Assembly: GCF_036711975.1 (NCBI RefSeq) | Contig: NC_091976.1 | Span: 10,602,001-10,666,000 of the forward strand | Length of the DNA: 64,000 bases | Direction: 5' to 3' | DNA from: Onthophagus taurus | Lineage: Eukaryota > Arthropoda > Insecta > Coleoptera > Scarabaeidae | Shown: positions 1-12,165 of the stretch, in pieces | Numbering within the stretch: the first letter of the stretch is position 1 | Layout: every line of letters begins with the position of its first letter | Position numbers and translations under genes: made by a program | The notes under the pieces: model-generated | Databases searched by the model: none | What the model saw: only the letters and a program-made list of their open reading frames with translations | What the model was told of the DNA's origin: nothing

Positions 1-189
1 CTGGGAGTACAAGTCCAGACAGGTTTTGCATGTGTAAATTCGGTGTTTACTGTTGAATTGTAGAGTGTGGTCGTACTTTAGTCGATAGGTTATATTACTA
101 GTATTTTGAGTAAGAATAAAGGTACCTGACCCATAATGAATTGGGGGCTGCTTTAGAAGATGTTCTGAATGACCTAGAAAACGAAGATA
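1..189. other. Unassigned left edge, probably upstream part of a piggyBac relic
   Basis: No intact gene. The stretch at about 127-189, read in one frame, gives an acidic, glutamate and asparagine-rich peptide of the kind that begins many piggyBac-derived proteins, so it may be the decayed N-terminus of the relic that follows. The element's terminal repeat is not visible and may lie outside the window. Confidence 0.3.
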
Positions 190-1813
190 ATGGTAGGTAT
201 TTTTTTATTTTCATTTTGTTATATCGCTAGGCAATGTCCTATAAAAAAAATTTTAGATAATATTGATGTCGAGTATATTCCTCCGGAAGTAGACGAACTA
301 ACGGATGAAGAGCATAATGATGAAGATGTTCTACCTGAACAATGTCTTCCCAATGAGCAAGATATAGCTGATGCTTTTGAGATACAAGCCCATAATCACC
401 ATGAGGACGACGATTTTGACAGTTCTGACGAAGAAAAAAGATAAAAACTTGCAAAAGGTTCGGTACCTCTTTGAAAAAAGGGTGAAACTATTTACTAATT
501 TTTGACACCGCTTGCAAAGATCACATCGAAAATAATTTAGGGGGGAAATCTCCGTTAGACCCATTTTATTTCTTTTTTGATAATGAAGTTTTAACGACAA
601 TAGTAAACTATTCTGTCAAATACGCTCACGACAATAATCGTGACGATTTCCAGTTTGGAATAAAAGACCTAAAACGGTTTTTAGATATATTGTTGTTGTC
701 CGGTTACCATAGACTGCCTCAAAGTGATTTATATTGGTCGAAAGACGAAGAGAAAGGTTTAGATATAGTTCGGAATTGTATGTCTCATAATATATTCCGA
801 AGTATAAAACGTAATTTGCATCTATCTGACAACGCAGATTATGATAAAAATGATAAATTTGCCAAACTCCGCCCTATTTTCAACATAATGAACATCAAGT
901 ACGTGCAATTTGGTGTATTTGCACATAATCTTTCGATTGACGAACAGATGGTGCCTTATTTTGGAAGACATTCCTGCAAAATGTTTATAAAAGGGAAGCC
1001 CGTGCGATCGGGTTCAAGGTTTGGTGCCTGTCGTTTTCGGATGGATATTTATTTCCATTTGCTCCATATGAAGGGGCAAACACATCAAGAGAAAAATCAG
1101 AACTTGGGTTACCAGGCTAAGTTGTTGTTGATTTGCTAAAAATCGTAAAATCCCCACAAAATCATCGGATATATTTTGACAACTTTTTCTCTTCGTACAA
1201 GTTATTGAAATTTTTGAATGAAAATGGCTTTTACGCCACGGGAACCATAAGAGATAATCGAACAGTTAAATGTCCTTTAGAAAGTATCAAAATTATTTCG
1301 AGAAAGAAACGAGGTAGTTATGATTTCGTGTTTGACGAAGAGACAAAAATATCCTTGACTAGATGGAACGACAATTCAGTAGTAACCATTATTAGCAATA
1401 ACGTTAGTGTGCAACCTTTAACCACCGCTAGACAATACAACCGAAGAGAGCGGAAAATCGTTATGATTCCTCAACCGAATATAATCTCTGAGTATAACAA
1501 ATATATGGGAGGCGTAGACTTACATGATAATCGAATTTCCAACTATAGGATAAATGTGGGAGGCAAAAAGTGGTGGTGGCCATTGTTTGTAAATTTACTA
1601 GACACTACTATCGTCAATTGTTGGAAATTGTTCAACATGGCAAATAATAATAAAATGACGCACTTGGACTTCAAGTCATACATTGCAGTACGTCTGATGA
1701 AGACGGAAGATGATAATGTGGGTAATAATAATATGAATCAATCATTTGGAGGTACCGTTCCTGCAGAAGTTCGTATTGATAACAAATTCAAATTTATTTA
1801 CCATAAATGTTAA
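190..1813 (+). pseudogene. Broken piggyBac-family (PGBD-like) transposase
   Basis: Relic of a cut-and-paste transposase of the DDE_Tnp_1_7 (piggyBac) family. An acidic N-terminal segment lies at 190-444. A second frame, open from about 480 without a usable ATG, carries the first catalytic aspartate in SIDEQMVPYFGR (about 935-970). After a frameshift near 1008-1012 the homologous frame continues, meets a TAA stop at 1118-1120, and runs on to 1813. It carries the second aspartate in YFDNFFSS (about 1170-1195) and the third in YMGGVDLHDN (about 1503-1532). All three catalytic positions survive, so decay is by frameshift and stop rather than loss of motifs. It differs clearly from the intact piggyBac at 21.0-23.9 kb. 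No flanking TTAA pair could be assigned. Confidence 0.85.
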
Positions 1814-2085
1814 CAATATTTATATAAATACGTCAGCAGTCTTAACTTTAGTACTTAATAAGTACTTTATAACGTGGGTCATATCATCAAGGAAGAAGTT
1901 AATAACGTCAGATGACGCGACGTTGCAGATTGTGTAAAAGTCACAGCCCCGGATCTAGGGGGGGGGGCAAGCCGGGGTAGTTGCCCCGGGCGGCATTTTA
2001 TGGGGGCGCCTAATTCATATACATATATGTAGCAAAAAGAAAAATAAATTTGTTTCACTAAAAACACCTTACGTCTTAGTACATA

Positions 2086-2475
2086 CAGTGCTAGCGTAAA
2101 GTAACCCCCCCCCCCCCTGTTTAACTTCCGAACAAATTGAGATATCACTATGAACAAAAAAACGTCAGTTTCTATATTTTATCAGCACAAATATTTTCTT
2201 ATGGAAAATTTTGCCATCACTTTTAGTTTTTCCGAAAAATAGATCAACTTTGTTTTTTTAAATGGAACACCCAGTATATTATGGTATCTTCCGAAAGATG
2301 AAAACAATACGAATCCAACGGTACCTCACAATCAAATATCGGTTTATTAGTTTTTCGCATAAAAATTAAACAAAATGCGGAATTTTGCCGGAAAAACCAA
2401 CGTATCTTCGTCGACTACCTGTCGAAATGCAATCGGCCAGGTAAATGGTGGACGGTCGGTATACGCTCGAGCTAA
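2086..2475. repeat. Left long terminal inverted repeat
   Basis: Inverted relative to 3862-4260, with small indels: a 13-base C run here against a 10-base G run at the other end, and a 9-base gap near the inner edge. Confidence 0.85.
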
Positions 2476-2726
2476 GACGGATTTAAAATTGCAAGTTCAA
2501 TTACTTATTTTTTTTAGAAATGAAATAAAAGTTGTTTGGAAGTATATTAAATTTATGAATTAATAATATTTTATCAAAAAATATTTATAAAAAAAAAGTC
2601 AATATAAGAAATGAAATTTTCTTATTAAAGATTTTGCTAGTATAGGTAACGGTTGAAAAATTTGCTTAGTGTTGTTATTGAATAATAAAAGAATTTTTTA
2701 TTTATTAAGAATCAAATATTAAGTAA

Positions 2727-3632
2727 ATTGTTCGATATGATTACCTTGAACTTCTAGGCAGTGGTACCATCTTTGTAGTGTTTCCTCTCTCACACGGCTT
2801 AACATGTGATCAATATTTTGGCAGACGTCAATAATTTTTTGTTTTAAATCCTCAATACTACCCAACGGAATTTCATATACCTTGGATTTTAAATAACCCC
2901 ATAAAAAGAAATCTAAAGGTGTCAGATCTGGTGATCTTGTTGTCCATTAAAATTTTTATCAAGATAATTTCGTACCATTGGCGCATAATGTGGAGGTGCT
3001 CCGTCTTGATGAAACACTAGTTCCATTTCAAAATCGTCAGAATTCTGTTGTACAATTTGCAAAAGTCTTGAAAAAAAAACATTTACTTTCTAATGAAATT
3101 GAGTGATAACGTCACGATATTCGTGTGGATTAACATCACGCCGATGCAATTTTCCACCCAAAAAGAAAGTACATTCATCACTGAAACAAATATGTTTCAA
3201 GTATAATCGATTTCGTTCAACCATATTTGTCATTAGCTCACAAAATTCTGTTCTTCTATATCAGGGTCATCTTCTGTTAATTCATGAAGCATTTTTATTT
3301 AAAATGGATGATATTTATTCTTCTTTAAGTATTTCCACGTCTTCCAACAACGACGCGGAAATATTTAACACATCACACGTTGATGCGATAGCAGCAGACG
3401 ACATCATGGGCACATTAAATACTTCTGTTAATATCTGACGACCAGTTCTTTTGCGGTCTTCGACGCTTCCAGTTTCCAAAAACTTATTCACAAGCTCTCT
3501 TAAATATTTTCGACTAATTGGATGTTCAGGAAATCGTTCCTTAAATTGTCGCCCTGTTTCATGTAGATTTCTGTCAGCACGAGCGAATATTAAAATTGCT
3601 TCGATATTGTGCTCTAAACTCCTTCTAGCCAT
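2727..3632 (-). pseudogene. Mariner-like transposase relic (HTH plus DDE remnants)
   Basis: Read on the minus strand from 3632. The N-terminus is a helix-turn-helix segment with FKERFPEHPISRKYLRELV and the linker ETGSVEDRKRTGR, as in the insect mariner-like family whose N-terminal domain is often labelled DUF4817. Further on, FSDECTFFLGGK (about 3150-3195) fits the first catalytic aspartate region and HQDGAPPHYA (about 3000-3030) the second. The C-terminal block near 2930-2860 resembles the usual SPDLTPLDFFLWGYLKS motif but is broken by stops and frameshifts, and homology ends near 2727. It cannot encode an active enzyme as it stands. The same family recurs at 33.1-33.7, 38.9-39.3 and 55.6-55.8 kb. 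Confidence 0.82.
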
Positions 3633-3861
3633 TTTGATCTCGCCTTTCTTTGGTTATACTTGGTCGGGTAGAATTCAAAGATAGAAATGAAGGAAAATAT
3701 TTGCATGCTGCCTTAAATACAAAATTTCAAAGTACCTACAAACTTTAAAATTGTTGTTATGACTATTTTTTCTTAGAAGTTTTAAGAAGAACTTTCTTTT
3801 TAACCTTTTCTTACATTGTTTCATAAAAACATTCTAAAAGAATTGCTGATTTTAACCCTGC

Positions 3862-4260
3862 TTAATCCGAGCGTAGACCGACCTTTAACTGACCGTCCAC
3901 CATTTATCTGGCCCATTGTATCTCGACAGGTAGTCAACGAAGATACGTTGGTTTTTCCGGCGAAATTCCGCATTTTGTTTAATTTTTATGTAAAAAACTA
4001 ATAAACCGATATTTGATTGTGAGGTATCGTTGAATTCGTATTGTTTTATTCTTTCGAAAGATACCATAATATTCTGGGTGTTCCATTTAAAAAAACAAAG
4101 CTGTTCCATTTTCCGGAAAAACTAAAAGTGATACCAAAATTTTCCATAAGAAAATATTTGTGCTGATAAAATATAGAAACTGACGTTTTTTTGTTCATAT
4201 TGATATCTCAATCTGTTCAGAAGTTAAACAGGGGGGGGGGGTTACTTTACGCTAGCACTG
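3862..4260. repeat. Right long terminal inverted repeat
   Basis: Partner of 2086-2475. The outermost 20 bases match exactly apart from orientation. Confidence 0.85.
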
Positions 4261-5289
4261 TATATTGCGCGCGTTGTGCATATATCGATTACGCATTGTT
4301 CAAAATAAACATTTTAGATCTTATCGTAACATGTTTTTTGAATTCTTATTATTCTACGCTTAAAAACATAATCACAGACGTATCTGATCTATGCTGCATG
4401 CGGAAAATAAGCTAAGATATCGGCTGGTCACGTGTATTACGTGTGGTAACGACGGTAACGTAACGACTGCATTTATTTATGTAGTTGGATTAACTAGCTG
4501 GTTTGCTGTTTGTGTAAGTGGTTAGTGACTACTAGTGTTATAATTATTTGTAAAATCAAACTACTAATAGGTAAGGAAGAATTTACGAGAATTTAATTAA
4601 TTCGTTATTGTTTTACTTGAAAGCCTTCTTTTTATTATTCGCACATTGTTTACGACTCTTACCTCTTAACCTCTTACTTCATATACGGTATTTCCCCGGA
4701 CTGTTACAAAGACGTAAAAAAATTATTACTAATTTTTCTAACATAGCTCTGCTTAAATAATAAATAAATAATTTCTACACTTACTATGAAAGTTAATTCA
4801 TTATTCCCACTTTTATCTAAAAATTGGACTTTTAAATTCTTTAAATTCAAATTACAATATGTAATCATAGAAACTATGTCTTATTTTAATTTGACCGTAA
4901 ATTAATTAAAATTTATAAATATAATAATTAAATTATAAATAATATTATAATTACAGTTATATAAATAAATTATAAATACAATTATTTGAATAAAAAAAAA
5001 TAATTTGATAAATTATATAATTTATTCGTATCAATCACATATCGTAATTTGAATTTGAAAATTTTTTCAGAGTCTAATTTTTTAGGTAAAAACTGGAATT
5101 ATTAATTAATTTTCATAGTCAGAGCATAAATTTTGCATGATTTTGAGGTTTAGATATATCCGACGCATTATTTAGATGAGATAACTTTGAAGTCAAAGAC
5201 GTTAAAGAAATCTTTGTAAAGTAAAGAAAGCATCTGTGTAAAGAAATGAGTAATAAATTTCTTTTTCTCTATGTAAGTCTATCCGGGGA
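4261..5289. other. hAT 5' non-coding region, strongly AT-rich
   Basis: No coding sequence recognised. This is the left interior of the hAT element, between the nested mariner-like element and the transposase relic. Confidence 0.5.
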
Positions 5290-7970
5290 TTGGCTATACT
5301 TACGTTAAAAATTTTATTTATATATTATTTATTTTTTTTAAATAAAGATCAAATGATGAGTGCAATAAGAAAAAAGCTATCCGGGGCTCAAAACAGGAAG
5401 AGAGCGAGCCACAGAATTGACGAAGAAGCGCAATCCGCTGCTAAGATGCGACGATGGCTTCGCGAAAGCGCCGCATCATTAGCCCCCTCTGATTCGGATA
5501 TTCAGAATGCAACCACCGCAACTGAACGGTCAGATGATGGGGAAGAATCGCTGTCACCGGTTTTATGTCAGGAACAAGATGATGACACCCAGCTAGCAAC
5601 TAGCGACTTACCGCAGTCGGCTAGCCAGCAAGAAGACGAAATAATAGATCTGATGGATCCAGGTGCATGGCCGGACAGCGAAAAAATGACAGATCAGCAA
5701 AGGTCCTTTCTTAGTAATCAAGCTGTATTATTAAATGATAAACATCCAAACAACATAGAGTTTAAGTTCACCGAACGCAATGGTAGGCGTTTGACTTATT
5801 CGATGTGGTTCAGAACAATGACAAATAAAGAAAATATTAAAAGAACCTGGCTTGTTTATTCTAAGACAAAAAACTCAATTTATTGTTCTGCTTGCAAACT
5901 GTACTCCAACGTTTTTACACCGCTATCAGCCTTACGTTCAGTGGGTTTCATTAATTGGAAAAAGGCTTCAGAAAGATTAGCTGAGCATGAAGCATCACAA
6001 GCACATAAAGAATGTGTTATCAAATGGAAAACCCGTCTTCAGCAAATCAAATCGTGTCAGGGCATCGATCGCGATGTTGAGCTATTGATTCAATCGGAAA
6101 AAGAAAAATGGAGGCAGATTCTACATGTAGTAATGGACGCCGTTATGTATCTCGCTACAAACTGTCTTTCTTTTCGAGGTTCTAAAGAAACGTTTATTGT
6201 TTCTTTAGAACCTTACTATAAATTTATATCTTACTATAAATTATCCTCAACCTAATCAAGGAAATTTTCTTAACCTAATAATTCTTCTTGCAAAACACAA
6301 TCCTACTCTCAAGCTCCATTTAGATCATCTACAAAAAGGTCAGGTGTCTTATTTATCGAAGACAGTACAAAATGAAATTATCCAACTACTGGCATGCAAT
6401 GTTCGGAACACCATTATCGATGAGATTAAGGGGGCGAACTATTTCACCATCATGTTCGATTGCACCCCGGATATAGCTCACAACGAACAAATGAGCCAGG
6501 TGTTTCGATATGTTAAAATTACAGGAAGTGAATGTGAAATAAAGGAAAGCTTTATTGATTTTGTACAGGTTGATGGAAAGACTGGAGAATATATCACACA
6601 GCAAATTTAAAAAAAACTAGAATTGGATGGTTTAGATATACAAAAGTGTCGTGGACAAGCCTACGACAACGGGTCGAATATGGCCGGTATATATAAAGGA
6701 GTTCAGGCAAGAGTTATGGAAGTGAATGAGTCTGCAAAATTTGTACCATGCTTGGCACACTCTTTAAATTTAGTGGGCGTGCATTCGGCATCATCATCTC
6801 CAGACGCAATTAGTCTATTTGGGCTTGTACAAAAATTGTACTGCTTCTTTGTTGGATCCACCACACGATGGGAAATAATGAAACAATGTACAAAAACCAA
6901 TCTGAAAGGAAGTAGTCAGACAAGATGGTCGGCCAGACACTTAGCCGTTACAGCTTTAATAAATAATTTACCGGAAGTTGTCGAAGCCCTGGAAAAAATT
7001 GCAGAATCCTCCCTTTCGGCAGAATCTAAATACGAATGTAGTCATCTACTGGGTGCAGTAATGAATTTTAAATTTATTCTTACATTAATAATTTGGTCAA
7101 ATATTCTTCGAGAAATGAACAGGGTTAATGTTCAAATACAGAAAGAAGACATTATCATTTCACGTTCTGTAGCACTAATGCAAGGTCTAATTCATACCAT
7201 ATCTGAAATGAGAGAAAAATCAATAGAATTTTGGATTGAAGAAGCTACACCTGTATCAAAAAAGTTGGGAATTGAGCCAATCCTTAAAAGCAAACGAATT
7301 CCCATAAAGAAACGGCAACACGACGAAAAGTGCGGCGACGAGTAAAAGAACTCTCAACGCGACTCAGTTGGTCTCCAAAGAAATAAAAATTATATTCGAC
7401 AAAATTTTGACGGAAATAAATACAAGATTAGAAAGCGCGAAAGATCTGAACAAAAATTTCGCCTTCCTCAATGGTTACGCGTTTGTAAACATGTCTGCTG
7501 AAGAACTGCAGAAACATGGAGAACTTCTAGCTAGAACATATTCTAGAGACTTGAACATACTTGATTTTTGCCAAGAACTCGCTGTTTTTAAAAAGCAAGC
7601 TCCACTTGTAATCGGTATAAACGAAAAAACAACTGCATTCGACCTGTTGCAAGGTATATACAAACATGATCTGCAGGAAGCTTTTCCCAATATTAGTATA
7701 GCTTTAAGAATATACTGCACATTACCGACAACATCTGCAAGCTGTGTGCGAAGTTTCAGCAAATTGAAATTAATTAAAACCTATCTTCGTTCAACAATGA
7801 GTCAAGAACGTCTATCTGGTCTCGCAATCCTAGCTATCGAAAATAAAATTAATTTAAAAAAAATTAAAATTAAAGTAAAATTAAGTATTTTATTTCTCCC
7901 AATCATAAAAAATCTTCCAATTCCAATATTCCCATACAATTTATGGCCTACACTTGAAAATATTAAGTAA
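5290..7970 (+). pseudogene. hAT transposase relic, ZMYM1-like (TTF zinc finger, DUF4371, C-terminal dimerisation)
   Basis: The likely start is the downstream MMSAIRKKLSG at about 5353, because the residues before it are a hydrophobic AT-rich run. In order: a charged N-terminus; a TTF-type zinc-finger block with YCSACKLYS and EHEASQAHKE (about 5880-6020); a disruption at 6178-6250; the first catalytic aspartate in FTIMFDCTPD (about 6440-6470); a TAA at 6608-6610; the second aspartate in QAYDNGSNMAG; the CLAHSLNLV block; and TRWSARH. After a stop at 7343-7345 a second frame (from 7368) carries the hAT C-terminal dimerisation region, with TTSASCVRSFSKLKLIK and LSGLAILAIE. At least three breaks make it inactive. 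It lies between matching TIRs and is plainly the element's own transposase. Confidence 0.9.
6178..6212. repeat. Perfect 14-bp hairpin inside the hAT relic
   Basis: GGTTCTAAAGAAAC (6178-6191) and its exact reverse complement (6199-6212) flank a 7-base loop. It sits where family members read LSFRGS followed by the DUF4371 region, so it accompanies a local rearrangement. A near-tandem TTACTATAAATT repeat follows directly. Confidence 0.85.
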
Positions 7971-8159
7971 ACTTTACGTTAAATAATAGTATATTTCATT
8001 ACAAATTATAATTGACGTTTTCGGTTTTCGGTGTCGTGTACTGTAAATTTATTTTCTGAATTTTTGTAAATAATTAGCTCTAAATGTTAGAGGGGAGGGG
8101 CGCCAAAGTCCATTATTGCCCCGGTTCAGAAAAATCGTAGATGCGGGGCTGAAAAGTCA

Positions 8160-8578
8160 TACTATTTATATTTATGCGAAGTGTACATTACATTTACATA
8201 TAAAATGTTTTGAGGATCATCACAAGTAAATATACATATGTTTAGCCAAAGGTGCGTTTACGCACCATCATCTTTTTCATATACCCAATTTCTTTTTTGA
8301 TTTGATATTATTAGGGGTTGACTATCGCGACATCTGTGTGTAAAAGTAAGAATAAGTGGTGTGAAGTTGGTTACGTATAATAACCGGATGTTGTATAAGA
8401 TCTAAGATGTCTGACAATGACGACGGAGAGTTTTTTATAAATATATTGTGGAGTTAAATTAAAACCTACTGCGTTTTACTACTAGCAAAGTTCAATAGAT
8501 ATGTGCCGAATCCTCTTAGTTAACCTATTTTTTGCAATAAACAATAATTTTTTCTAAAATTTACAATTATTTTCTACC
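8160..8578. other. No gene seen; short palindrome near 8250
   Basis: Flank of the hAT. GGTGCGTTTACGCACC near 8250 is a short perfect palindrome. I cannot assign this stretch to the piggyBac relic or to the PLE fragment that follows. Confidence 0.35.
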
Positions 8579-9424
8579 TTGGTCATAAATGGGTTAATCA
8601 ATTCCAACATCAGCATCGTAGTAATTTTTAAAAAAGATTCTTGCATCCAAAAGACTTTAACTTTCATACATAATAATAATTACATAAAGCTGACTAAAAA
8701 TCTAATAAACAACATCAATTGGAAAACAAAAGAAATAATAAACACTTGTAAAGAAACTTTACTATACTACACCCCCAAGTTAAACAATTCGAACAATTAC
8801 TTCTTTAATAGTTACTTCACGCATATGAAACCAGAAATTCCTAGACTTTACTCATTACCCAAAATTCATAAAGAGAGTATGTCGATACTACCTATTATTT
8901 CCTTTAGTAAAGCTCCTACTCCAAAGTTAGCTAATTTTATGCTCAACGTTTTCAAGCTTATTGACTTCCAGCGTCAATTTTCCGTTTCTAATTCACTATA
9001 ATTGATCCAAAATACCAGGAATATTGAACTTAACAATAAAATCCTTATTTCCTTTGATGACACAAACCTTTATTCGAATATTCCTATAAAATATACGCTT
9101 CACTTAACATCACATAACATAATTGCTCCATAAGTTGGCAAACTTCCGTCTTTTATTCAATAGTCTTTAACTACCCATTATCAGAAGATAAAACAAAAGA
9201 ATTCACTTATATTTATGAACTGGCTATCGTCAATAAATTTCCGAATAAAATTATCAATAACCTCCTACATAAAATTAAACTTCAGAAAGATCCCTTATAC
9301 TTTAAATGCACAGAACCTAAGATTTTCAAACCTATTCCTTTTAACAATATTACATTACAATCTAAAGATATTTTTTCAAGGTATAATATATATTCATGGT
9401 ATAATCCTTGGCTTTTTTAAATAA
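8579..9424 (+). pseudogene. Penelope-like element (PLE) reverse transcriptase fragment
   Basis: The first frame (8579-9001) contains EIPRLYSLPKIHK followed by LPIISFSKAPTPKLANF, the characteristic PLE 'P.LYGLPKIHKP..PIRPIVS' block. After a stop, LISFDDTNLYSNIPI (about 9040-9080) matches the reverse transcriptase motif A region. The next recognisable piece (about 9215-9330), with LAIVNKFPNKIINNLLHKI, corresponds to the region after the palm, so motif C is deleted between them. Stops and frameshifts throughout make it inactive. PLEs are retroelements with an RT related to telomerase, usually with a C-terminal GIY-YIG endonuclease. Confidence 0.8.
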
Positions 9425-11547
9425 TAATTCTATTTTGAAATTACTCTCAAACTGTGATATGTAGAGGAGAGACATTTTTGAAAAACGCGGAGTTTATTCT
9501 GTAAACACATAGGGCTAACACGAAGAAAATTGGGTATACAAATACATGAACACAAGAATAAAATTTACTGAAACGTTTATAATGAAACCAACATATAATC
9601 TAGGATTCATCATGAAAAATATAGTAATAATAAGAAACTTCAGATTAAGTACGATGAGAAGAGATCTCGATGAAATCACATTCGCTACTAGGTTCACCCA
9701 AAGAAATTGTATAACTAGAAGCAGCATTGCCTATCTCCGCCCGTATACGAGATTGAAGCCAACGTTCGAGTGTTTGTTTTGGTCATCGAGATACATATAA
9801 TTTACTGGAGTACGTGCTCACGATATTCGCTTGGTCGAGAAAATGGTCCGATTCGCCAGCATGTTCCCTGTTAAGTCAGGAATATAGGCAACCCCCTTTG
9901 CACCCCCGATAACTTGTCACTTTAAATATCACGATCGATATTGATCGATCGATCTCTCTTCTCGGCCGTCCGTGGTGCGATATCGATCTATTCTTGACCT
10001 TCCGTTGTGCTATCGACATAAAGGGGTGTAAAAGTGTGTAAAAGAAGGAGAATTAGAGTAAGACAATTAAAATTTAATTACAATCTTTTATTTCCTTATC
10101 ACTTCTGTGTTCCTTAATTGATTAAATATTATTTGAATTACGATTCAGCACCGGTTTTAATCCCGATCCTATATCGCGCGAACATTCCCCCACCCCATAA
10201 CGGCAAGAAATACAAATAGTACTACCTAATGAATATAATTCAGCATGAATTTATTCAATATTTACTAAGTAATTCAAATAATGTTATTCAATAATGATGA
10301 AAAATACATATTTAAGTTATTATAGAGGAAAAAAAAAATATATAATTTTTTTTCCGTATGTTACGTTGAAGCTTTTTGCCGTTATAGTGGGGGATGCCGG
10401 CTCGTTTTCTAGCTCAAAGCACGCACTCCAGTGAACATAGTATATCTCGATGGTTTTGGTATTGGTCCTACTGACAGTGGCGTGTATAGTTTCGGTATAA
10501 TCAGACTTACACAGTGGCGTACATGAAGAAATGTATATTATCATTATTTTAATTAATTAATTTATAATTGTAACCGTATAAATTGTGAACAGTTTATTTC
10601 TTACAAGTAAATTAAAGATGATATAATTGGAATTTTACAGTGCTTTCATGGTAAATACTGCAGTAAAAATATTGTATTTGCAAATAACATTGGTAATTTG
10701 TTTACAAATTTTTATTACATAATAAAAAACTTAAAACTTAACTCATAAATATAAGTTTTAAAATAACTCTCATTGATTTGAAAATAATATTTGTTTGCTT
10801 AACATATGTCAAAGCCTAGGTTCTTGATTTATTAACTTGGTTTCATTAAATAACTTTACGTTAATAAATTTTGTTATTATTAACTTTATACATTGTATTT
10901 CATGCCCATCAATAACATGCATCACGATACGCATGACCTCCAAAAAGATCATAAATGTTTTGAGGTAAACTTAATAAAATGGAATTACTTAACTTTAAAA
11001 GTATGTTCTTGTTATTGAATAATACATTTTGTCGTTTATAGTCTCTAATAATTTTTTCTCTAATTAAGTAAAGTTTTACTACAAACTTTAAAAAACAAAG
11101 ATTTAGTCATAAATCCCATATGTCTTTTGTATCTATAGTATTGAAATATTATTAGTTCCTTCTACTATATGTAAACAAAATTGACAAATAGTATTAGTTT
11201 TTAGAAAATAGTAGTTAGATAGTTAAATGCATATTGTCTAAGTTCGCAACGTCTATAATGTCCAGTGTTTCAATTTCATCATTTTTATTTTTGAATATTG
11301 ATGAACAATTTAAAATATTAGTATAATCTCATGCCCTTTACTGCCGGTATGTACTAATAGTTTTTTGTATTCTTGTTCAAATTGTAGTGCAGTAGGATTG
11401 TTACAACACCAACAACGTCGCCTAACTGCACTAAAAAAATCCTTAAATAGTTTTGTGACAATTTATAGTTAAATATAATTTTTTTTCTATCATTAGGAAA
11501 ACTGTAATCATTTTAAATAATATCTTTTTTCAGAAAAATATACTATA
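9425..11547. other. Long AT-rich stretch without a recognised gene
   Basis: Nothing coding can be supported. About 9880-10200 contains GATC-rich palindromic sequence and a C-rich run that could be part of an old LTR, but no paired copy was found. A 26-base segment at 9698-9723 recurs inverted at 11960-11986. Confidence 0.4.
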
Positions 11548-11690
11548 TTTTTCGGACTATAAGACGCACCTCAAATTTAGAGACGATTTATTGAAAAATA
11601 TATTTTAATGGTAACTTCGGACCAAAAAACGCACCCAAAATTGAGTCCATTTTTCTATGTAAAAAGGTCCGTTTTATAGTCTGAAAACTA
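11548..11690. mobile_element. Short non-autonomous element with 'GGACTATAAGACGCACC' ends
   Basis: The left end reads TTTTTCGGACTATAAGACGC. The right end, in reverse complement, reads TTTTCAGACTATAAAACGG. This is a roughly 140-bp MITE-like unit with about 22-bp imperfect inverted repeats and no coding capacity. Similar 'GGACTATAAGRCGCACC' sequences are widespread in animal genomes, as far as I recall. I could not fix a target duplication. Confidence 0.65.
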
Positions 11691-12165
11691 CGGAACTACT
11701 AAAATGTTAACGTCGCCAAAGCCAAAACACAAATGCGCACACAAGCCTTGAGAGAATTATTCATTTATTAGGGTTCGGTAAACATGGATAAACATAAATC
11801 AGGTAAATTTATTTTCAAAGAAACCATAAAAAGATTGGCCTGTTCGGAAATACTCGGTGATCGTCGGCCGGACGGTCCGATCTGAGCGCGTCCCATTCTG
11901 GACTGAGTGAAAACGTAAACAAAACACATCGAACGCTTCAACTCTTGGTGTTTATATATGCTTCTAGTTATACAATTTCTTTGGGTTCACCAATATGAGC
12001 GATGTTCAGTTCAATGATATAGAGAATAACATCCTAAACTCTAGCCATAAACAAATTTTACCATTCAATGGAAGCCCAATCAATGTTCAATCGACATAAA
12101 AAAAATTTTAAGATAACTTTAATATTATAAAGAACATAAATCATTTTACAAAACCCCTCCCCTCC
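11691..12165. other. No gene recognised
   Basis: AT-rich flank leading into the second PLE fragment. About 11870-11990 shares a short inverted segment with 9698-9723. Confidence 0.35.

Larger units (their letters stand above)
2086..4260 (-). mobile_element. Mariner-like element with very long TIRs, nested in the hAT
   Basis: A 2.18-kb insertion inside the hAT, flanked by TA on both sides (2084-2085 and 4261-4262). The ends are inverted repeats beginning CAGTGCTAGCGTAAAGTAAC followed by a C-run, and homology continues inward for about 390 bp. The minus strand between them encodes a mariner/Tc1-superfamily transposase relic (2727-3632). TIRs of this length are unusual for classic mariners but occur in some related families. 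Confidence 0.88.
1944..8151 (+). mobile_element. hAT (ZMYM/TTF-finger type) transposon with TIRs and 8-bp TSD
   Basis: The left end begins CAGCCCCGGATCTAG. The reverse complement of the right end begins CAGCCCCGCATCTACG, so the terminal inverted repeats match at 14 of the first 15 bases. The 8-bp direct repeat AAAAGTCA flanks both ends (1936-1943 and 8152-8159), the target duplication length of the hAT superfamily. The interior carries a plus-strand hAT transposase relic (5290-7970) and a nested mariner-like element (2086-4260). G-rich subterminal stretches lie just inside both ends. The intact TSD fixes the boundaries; the coding region is dead. Confidence 0.93.

Noticed and set aside
193-230. 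GT...AG segment as an intron in the first piggyBac relic
   Set aside because: 38 bp is very short and splicing it does not bring the upstream and downstream frames into phase.
9880-10200. Possible solo LTR
   Set aside because: No paired copy, no matching target duplication, and no primer-binding site could be fixed.
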